From the NCBI GenBank assembly GCA_934167495.1, contig CAKPKP010000017.1, forward strand, positions 1 to 27,723: a stretch of DNA of 27,723 nt, in the 5' to 3' direction. Shown here piece by piece: positions 23,675 to 27,723 of the stretch; within the stretch, counting starts at the first letter, position 1, and each line of letters opens with the position of its first letter. Origin of the DNA: an uncultured Clostridia bacterium. GTDB taxonomy: Bacteria > Bacillota > Clostridia > TANB77 > CAG-508. The notes under the pieces are model-generated. The model saw nothing but the letters and a program-made list of their open reading frames with translations. It did not search any database and was not told the origin of the DNA. A program made the translations under genes and the position numbers.

Positions 23675-24025
23675 TTATCCAAATATCTTTGGAATAAAAA
23701 TAATTAATCCTATTATTGCTGATGATATTGCAGATACTAAAACTGCTGATGCTGAAATATCTTTAGCTCTTTTTGCTCTATCATCTTTATTTGGCAAAAC
23801 AATATCTACAACCTGCTCTATCGCCGTATTAAACAATTCACAAGATATAACTAATCCAAATAATATTATGCATATCATCCATTCTATATTACTTATTTTA
23901 AATATAAATCCGAATATTATTACTAAAACCATCATCACAAAGTGAATTTTTAAATTTCTTTCAGGCTTTATAGCTGATATAAGCCCTTCAAATGCATATT
24001 TAAAACTTTTAATAAATTCTTTCAT
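23675..24025 (-). CDS. dgkA: Undecaprenol/diacylglycerol kinase (DgkA family)
   Basis: A 116-residue integral membrane lipid kinase. SFKYAFEGLISAIKPERNLKIH (7-28) leads into membrane helices near 29-43, 48-64 and 96-114. CELFNTAIEQVVD (62-74) and AKDISASAVLV (87-97) carry the family's conserved Glu, Asn, Asp and helix-packing small residues. In Gram-positives this family mainly phosphorylates undecaprenol, recycling the cell-wall lipid carrier. It begins 15 bp after the stop of the permease/protease gene, with AAGGAG upstream, and looks like the last gene of that operon. Confidence 0.93.
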   Translation of the reverse strand: MKEFIKSFKYAFEGLISAIKPERNLKIHFVMMVLVIIFGFIFKISNIEWMICIILFGLVISCELFNTAIEQVVDIVLPNKDDRAKRAKDISASAVLVSAISSAIIGLIIFIPKIFG

Positions 24026-24040
24026 TTCTTCTCCTTAAAT

Positions 24041-25507
24041 CTATAACATATGTAACATATTTTCTGTTGCCAAGAATAATAATGCTGTTATCAATATAGT
24101 TACTAAAAATGTATAATCAGATAATATATATCTATATTTCTTTAAATTTCTAATATTAATTTTGGCTAATTTAATATTTTTAAAATTAATCTTCTTTCTA
24201 TTTTTTATAATTTGATATATTGTTATTATTGCTGATACCACAAAGAAGATTAAAGTACATATTCCTATAAAATTTACATTATCTTTAAATATAACTGTTA
24301 TAGCCGCAAATCCATTATTTATAAAGTGTATTAACATTGTTGTTTTTATTGAACCTGTTTTAGTATATATTATCGCAAATAATAATCCTAATAAAAACGC
24401 AAATATTGTTTGACTTAAATTCAAATGAATTATACCAAAAATTAATGCTGACACAATAATTGCAAATCCATTTCCTATTTTTCTTGAATAATCTATTAAC
24501 ATTTTTCTAAATAACAATTCTTCAAATATTGCCGGAATAACAGCAATACATACAAAATATAAAATTTTAGTAAATACGCTATCTGAAGAAGTTACGGAAA
24601 TACTTTCTATAGCATTATAATCTATACCTATTTTAGGATATATTACACTTAATACAACTTGTAAAATAGTAACAAGTAACAATGATATAATAATTATTAC
24701 TGCTGATTTTTTTACTGTAGTATTTTTCTTAACCTTATATTCTTTTTCTATGTACATTGATATAAATGCCATTGGAACTACTATACTTACTATTGATGTT
24801 ATTCCCAACATTATTAAACTTATTTGTGTATCTGTAAATATATTATTCAATAATGATGTACCTAAAACCCCTATTATTAGTGAAGATAATAGTTGAATTG
24901 ATATCCATGAAATTATTACTACTCCTATAACAAAAGCAAATTTTCTAAAAGTAGCTTTTTGTATTTTCTCTTCTTCCGCTTCTTCTAATGATTTCTCTTT
25001 TTTTACTATTTTCTTTGTTTTTCCATTTTCTTTATAATCTAAAACTCCATTTTTGAACATTTTTGCACAAACCTTAAACGCAACTGGTATTGATGCAACT
25101 AATAATAGCAATGATACAATTATTTGAATTGGAGTTGCTTGACCTATTATCATTATTGCAGGCACAAAATAATTTGATAATAAAGGTATACAAGATATTA
25201 TATATAAAATTGTGCTCATCTTTGTATATGGTGTAATAACAAAAAGTGTTAAAAAATACATAACAATTGTTATTGTCATTAAGAAAGATACTGTATTTCC
25301 AGCCTCTGACATATTTGTTGTTTTTGATGACAAAGCTGCTTGAATTATTGACATTAATATTAATGTTAAAATACCATATGTAAAAACAGTAAGTAAATAT
25401 AATATAATATCTTTATCTATATTACTAAATAAGCTTACTGCAAATGCTGAACCATCTTGAGCTAGCCCATTCATATTTATTAATGTGTTTATTACATTTC
25501 CTATCAT
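24041..25507 (-). CDS. ABC-2 permease C-terminal part fused to CPBP intramembrane protease (frameshifted)
   Basis: The 488-residue ORF is the downstream part of a longer protein. Residues 1-150 continue the membrane domain of a NatB/ABC-2-type permease (several helices, ending about 150). A Lys/Glu-rich cytoplasmic linker spans 155-185. The rest is a CPBP (Abi/CAAX-like) protease with EELLFR (329-334), FGIIH (357-361) and HFINN (394-398), the expected metal and catalytic motifs. The fusion of ABC permease and CPBP protease is a known architecture. The ATG at 25507 lies inside a membrane helix and has no good ribosome site; the true reading frame should come from the upstream ORF, broken near 25532. 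Confidence 0.82.
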   Translation of the reverse strand: MIGNVINTLINMNGLAQDGSAFAVSLFSNIDKDIILYLLTVFTYGILTLILMSIIQAALSSKTTNMSEAGNTVSFLMTITIVMYFLTLFVITPYTKMSTILYIISCIPLLSNYFVPAIMIIGQATPIQIIVSLLLLVASIPVAFKVCAKMFKNGVLDYKENGKTKKIVKKEKSLEEAEEEKIQKATFRKFAFVIGVVIISWISIQLLSSLIIGVLGTSLLNNIFTDTQISLIMLGITSIVSIVVPMAFISMYIEKEYKVKKNTTVKKSAVIIIISLLLVTILQVVLSVIYPKIGIDYNAIESISVTSSDSVFTKILYFVCIAVIPAIFEELLFRKMLIDYSRKIGNGFAIIVSALIFGIIHLNLSQTIFAFLLGLLFAIIYTKTGSIKTTMLIHFINNGFAAITVIFKDNVNFIGICTLIFFVVSAIITIYQIIKNRKKINFKNIKLAKINIRNLKKYRYILSDYTFLVTILITALLFLATENMLHML

Positions 25508-26261
25508 ATAGTAAACTAGGAAATATATTCCGTTGTATTATTATAAATCCAATAACACTTATTATTTTGGCTAATAAATATTCTTCAGCAGATACGCTTG
25601 TAAGTACATACTCTATAGATTTTGAAACTTTTTCTTGTGCTATTTCATTTGCTATCTTAGAAAATATAAAAATTGATATAAAGTAAATTAAAAATGTACT
25701 TACAGTTTTTATCATTTCTTTAGTTTCAGAATTTTCAGTATCTACACTTAGCATTATTCTTTCTATGTTTGGCTCTTCATTTAAAATGTCAAGTTTTGTT
25801 TTTTCAATATTTAACTCATTTGCAAATTCTTCACTTCTAGCCTCTTTTAACACACTGACTAATCCATCATATAAACTTGAGTCGATTCCTTCTTTTGATA
25901 TAACTTTAGCTGTTATTATGTAATCATCTGATTTATTAATTTCAATAACTATATAATCATCTAAAATATTATCTTTATTATATTCTGTTCCTGTTTTCTC
26001 TACAAACTTAATATTTTCGCTACTTTCAAATTTCTTTATAAGTTTGTCTTTAGCTATATTTTCATCATCGATAATTTCAATTGTAGTTTCTTTATCGAAA
26101 ACATTAATATTATTATTTTTCATAAAAGATTTAATGTTTTCTACATTGGTCATAGCAATAGTTGTAATTAATACAATTACATTTAATAGAACAAACCACT
26201 TATTTTGAATATTTTTTTGTAGTGAAAATTTTACAATTTCTTTAACTTTTTGATTATTCAT
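25425..26261 (-). CDS. ABC-2 (NatB-like) permease N-terminal part, frameshifted
   Basis: 278 residues. The N-terminal membrane segment (about 22-38) is followed by a large extracytoplasmic region (40-190) and further helices (186-205, 229-243), as in Na+ efflux NatB-type permeases. The sequence is normal up to LLAKIISVIGFIIIQ, then switches to a basic, non-membrane tail (RNIFPSLLYDRKCNK and onward) to the stop. The overlapping frame instead continues as GIYFLVYYMIGNVINT. Together with the following ORF the gene would encode about 739 residues. GTAGGTGG precedes the ATG, which overlaps the end of the ATPase gene by 8 nt. Confidence 0.8.
   Translation of the reverse strand: MNNQKVKEIVKFSLQKNIQNKWFVLLNVIVLITTIAMTNVENIKSFMKNNNINVFDKETTIEIIDDENIAKDKLIKKFESSENIKFVEKTGTEYNKDNILDDYIVIEINKSDDYIITAKVISKEGIDSSLYDGLVSVLKEARSEEFANELNIEKTKLDILNEEPNIERIMLSVDTENSETKEMIKTVSTFLIYFISIFIFSKIANEIAQEKVSKSIEYVLTSVSAEEYLLAKIISVIGFIIIQRNIFPSLLYDRKCNKHINKYEWASSRWFSICSKLI
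25532..25532 (-). other. Apparent single-base frameshift in the permease/protease gene
   Basis: Dropping one base here turns the frame-one CAACGGAAT into CAAGGAAT and joins the two ORFs as ...GFIIIQ-GIYFLVYYM.... Without it, the upstream frame ends at 25425. The site is not a homopolymer. It may be a true mutation or an assembly/sequencing error. Confidence 0.75.
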
Positions 26262-26985
26262 TTATTCCACCTACTTTATCTATAAATATATCATTCAAAC
26301 TATTTCCTTTTTTTCCATTTATCTCATAATTTTCAAGGATTTCTTTAACATTTCCATGTAATAAATCTTTTCCTTTATCTATTAGCAAAATATTTTCACA
26401 TAATAATTCAACATGTTCCATTCTATGAGAAGAAAATATTATTGTTTTATTTAAATCTTTCATTTTCAAAATTGCATTTTTTAATTCTTCAACGCTAACT
26501 GGATCTAATCCTGAAAAAGGTTCATCTAAAATAAGTATTTCTGGATTGTGTAAAACAGAAATTATAAATTGAATTTTTTGTCTATTTCCTTTAGATAAAT
26601 CTTTAATTTTTTTATTTAAAAATTCTACAATATTAAATTCTTTTAACCAATACATAAGATTTTTTCTTATTTCTTCATATGACATTAATTTCAAAGAACC
26701 ATAGTACTCACATAATTCTAAAACTGTATATGTAGGAATCAAGCTTCCCTCTTCTGGTAAATATCCTATTTTATCTAATATATGAGAATCAATTTCTTCA
26801 CCATTATATTTTACATATCCTGAGGTTGGTTCTAATATTTTTAAAATAATTCTAAAGGTTGTTGATTTTCCTGCTCCATTTCTTCCAACTAATCCAAATA
26901 TTTTTCCTGGTTCTACATTGAAAGATATATTATCTACAGCTATATTGCTTTCAAATTTTTTTGTAATATTCTTAATTTCTAACAT
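26254..26985 (-). CDS. ABC transporter ATP-binding protein (NatA-like)
   Basis: 243 residues, one nucleotide-binding domain. Walker A GLVGRNGAGKST (31-42), a Q-loop-region IGYLPEEGSLIPTYTV, signature LSKGNRQKI (about 128-136), Walker B ILILDEPFSGLDP (about 149-161), and the switch histidine in IIFSSHRMEH. The short C-terminus after the switch is usual for the NatA/CcmA group, which pairs with ABC-2 permeases. It overlaps the Rrf2 gene by 14 nt and the permease gene by 8 nt, so translation of the three is likely coupled. GGGGGAG precedes the ATG. Substrate unknown; the family includes sodium and drug exporters. Confidence 0.94.
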   Translation of the reverse strand: MLEIKNITKKFESNIAVDNISFNVEPGKIFGLVGRNGAGKSTTFRIILKILEPTSGYVKYNGEEIDSHILDKIGYLPEEGSLIPTYTVLELCEYYGSLKLMSYEEIRKNLMYWLKEFNIVEFLNKKIKDLSKGNRQKIQFIISVLHNPEILILDEPFSGLDPVSVEELKNAILKMKDLNKTIIFSSHRMEHVELLCENILLIDKGKDLLHGNVKEILENYEINGKKGNSLNDIFIDKVGGINE

Positions 26986-27391
26986 TCTTCTCCCCCTTTA
27001 CTAAATCTTCTAGTGTTTTACTATCTATATATTCATTTATTACATCATCTAAACCTTTCCAAAATGAATATGTTTTGCAATCTTGTTTTCTTATACATTC
27101 TCCTTCTTCTGTTAAGCAAAATATAGAAACTAAGTCTCCTTCTGAAGCTCTTAGTATATCGCCCACAGTATATTCATTTTGCTTTTTTGCCAATTTATAT
27201 CCACCATTATTTCCTCTAGCAGTCTCTAAGAAACCAGCTTTATTTAATAATGATATTATTTGTTCCAAATATTTATTAGATATTTGTTGTCTTTTTGCAA
27301 TATCGTTTAATGGTATAAATTTACCATTATCATTAATGGCTAGATCTATCATTATTCTGAGTGCATATCTTCCTTTTGTTGATATCTTCAT
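26972..27391 (-). CDS. Rrf2 family transcriptional regulator with three cysteines
   Basis: 139 residues. MKISTKGRYALRIMIDLA is the classic Rrf2 start; the winged helix covers about 1-70 with recognition region QISNKYLEQIISLLNKAGFLETARGNNGGYKL. C92, C99 and C105 (spacing 6 and 5) lie where IscR and NsrR hold [Fe-S] clusters (IscR spacing 5 and 5). It probably senses iron-sulfur, oxidative or nitrosative state, or acts like CymR; I cannot tell which. It is the first gene of the operon, overlapping the ATPase gene by 14 nt, with TAAGGAGG 5-6 nt before its ATG. Confidence 0.93.
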   Translation of the reverse strand: MKISTKGRYALRIMIDLAINDNGKFIPLNDIAKRQQISNKYLEQIISLLNKAGFLETARGNNGGYKLAKKQNEYTVGDILRASEGDLVSIFCLTEEGECIRKQDCKTYSFWKGLDDVINEYIDSKTLEDLVKGEKNVRN

Positions 27392-27424
27392 TTAATCCTC
27401 CTTATTTTTAACAATATTGCATTA

Positions 27425-27453
27425 ATTTTACCACAATTTTACTGAAACTACAA
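27425..27453 (-). promoter_or_regulatory. Sigma-A promoter of the Rrf2-ABC-dgkA operon
   Basis: TTGTAG (27453-27448), 17-bp spacer, TAAAAT (27430-27425), about 34 bp upstream of the Rrf2 start. The spacer and nearby leader are where an autoregulatory operator would sit. Confidence 0.65.
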
Positions 27454-27543
27454 CAATTAACATTGATTAAATAGAACTATAGTGGGCTGATTAAATTTTT
27501 CTTTATTTTAAATGATAATATTCAACTCACACTTAATTGTTTA

Positions 27544-27576
27544 TGTGCAAAATTTGCATATAGCAAATTCTGCACA
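27544..27576. repeat. 14-bp inverted repeat upstream of the Rrf2 operon
   Basis: TGTGCAAAATTTGC (27544-27557) and GCAAATTCTGCACA (27563-27576) are complementary with one mismatch around ATATA. It lies about 90 bp upstream of the -35 box and has no T-tract. It could be an operator, a mobile-element end or a structural repeat. The rest of the 332-bp gene-free end (27392-27723) holds this repeat, the promoter and two hairpins; I see no protein gene. Confidence 0.45.
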
Positions 27577-27633
27577 ACGTTTAGATCAAACTTCTTTTAT
27601 ACATGACTTTACTATTGTATAAAAAAACAAGGG

Positions 27634-27654
27634 ACTATAAAAGTCCCTTCAGAC
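27634..27654 (-). terminator. Terminator of a minus-strand gene beyond the right edge
   Basis: AAGGGACT and AGTCCCTT pair over 8 bp around a short A/T loop; the A-run immediately left of it (27622-27630) gives a U-tract in the minus-strand RNA. Confidence 0.7.
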
Positions 27655-27698
27655 TGTTGACAAAGTATATTAAAAATATTTTGTTCAGCAGTCTTTTT
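27651..27698 (+). terminator. Second hairpin with plus-strand T-tract at the window end
   Basis: AGACTGTTGACAAA near 27652-27667 pairs with TTTGTTCAGCAGTCT near 27680-27694, with one mismatch and one bulge, and a run of seven T follows. It lies back to back with the preceding hairpin. I cannot see the gene it serves. Confidence 0.5.
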
Positions 27699-27723
27699 TT
27701 ATATATTTTTAATAATTTTCTAT

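Overview
The window looks like chromosomal DNA from a low-GC Gram-positive bacterium, most likely a member of the Clostridia. The base composition is very AT-rich. Almost every gene has a purine-rich Shine-Dalgarno site, and many promoters are near-consensus sigma-A types with 17-bp spacers. Gene content also fits: PyrD/PyrK-type dihydroorotate dehydrogenase, RqcP, a DgkA-type small lipid kinase, U32 peptidases and an Rrf2 regulator. Nearly all genes lie on the minus strand. The plus-strand genes I can support are a HIT-like protein at 10643-11707 and a 48-residue ORF at 16756-16902.

Layout, left to right. 1-1473: a GC-rich imperfect hairpin, two small membrane-protein genes, and a non-coding stretch with a perfect inverted pair of DnaA-box-like sequences. 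1474-9200: a probable single operon, read right to left as pyrC-pyrF-pyrK-pyrD-rqcP-dnaE, with a sigma-A promoter just upstream of pyrC. It makes pyrimidine biosynthesis enzymes, a ribosome-quality-control S4 protein and the DNA polymerase III alpha subunit. 9214-11780: a U32 peptidase (probable tRNA hydroxylation factor) divergent from the HIT-like gene, which has its own promoter and terminator. 11875-12258: a tRNA cluster (Val-Asp-Phe) with promoter and terminator. 12335-14765: two anchored extracytoplasmic proteins, one a seven-repeat DUF5050-like propeller. 14815-16959: a hidden 40-residue ORF, an FAD-dependent dehydrogenase, and the divergent 48-residue ORF. 16969-19593: two small membrane-associated proteins and a fused HAD nucleotidase / nucleoside hydrolase. 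19652-20087: tRNA-Met and tRNA-Tyr, plus a small structured segment bounded by a second copy of the tRNA-Tyr 3' end. 20200-23625: a coiled-coil orphan, then a TetR regulator with an acyl-CoA synthetase. 23637-27453: an operon of an Rrf2 regulator with three cysteines, an ABC ATPase, an ABC-2 permease/CPBP protease fusion broken by an apparent single-base frameshift, and an undecaprenol/diacylglycerol kinase.

Most of the window is ordinary core genome. I do not see a clear, complete, previously undescribed system. The best leads are the two-step nucleotide-degrading fusion protein, the tRNA-Tyr tail duplication with its structured insert, the HIT-like protein whose central triad position is Asn, the two short ORFs with good expression signals, and the redox-type regulator heading a frameshifted transporter/protease operon. 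All calls are by eye from sequence and family knowledge; no search was run.
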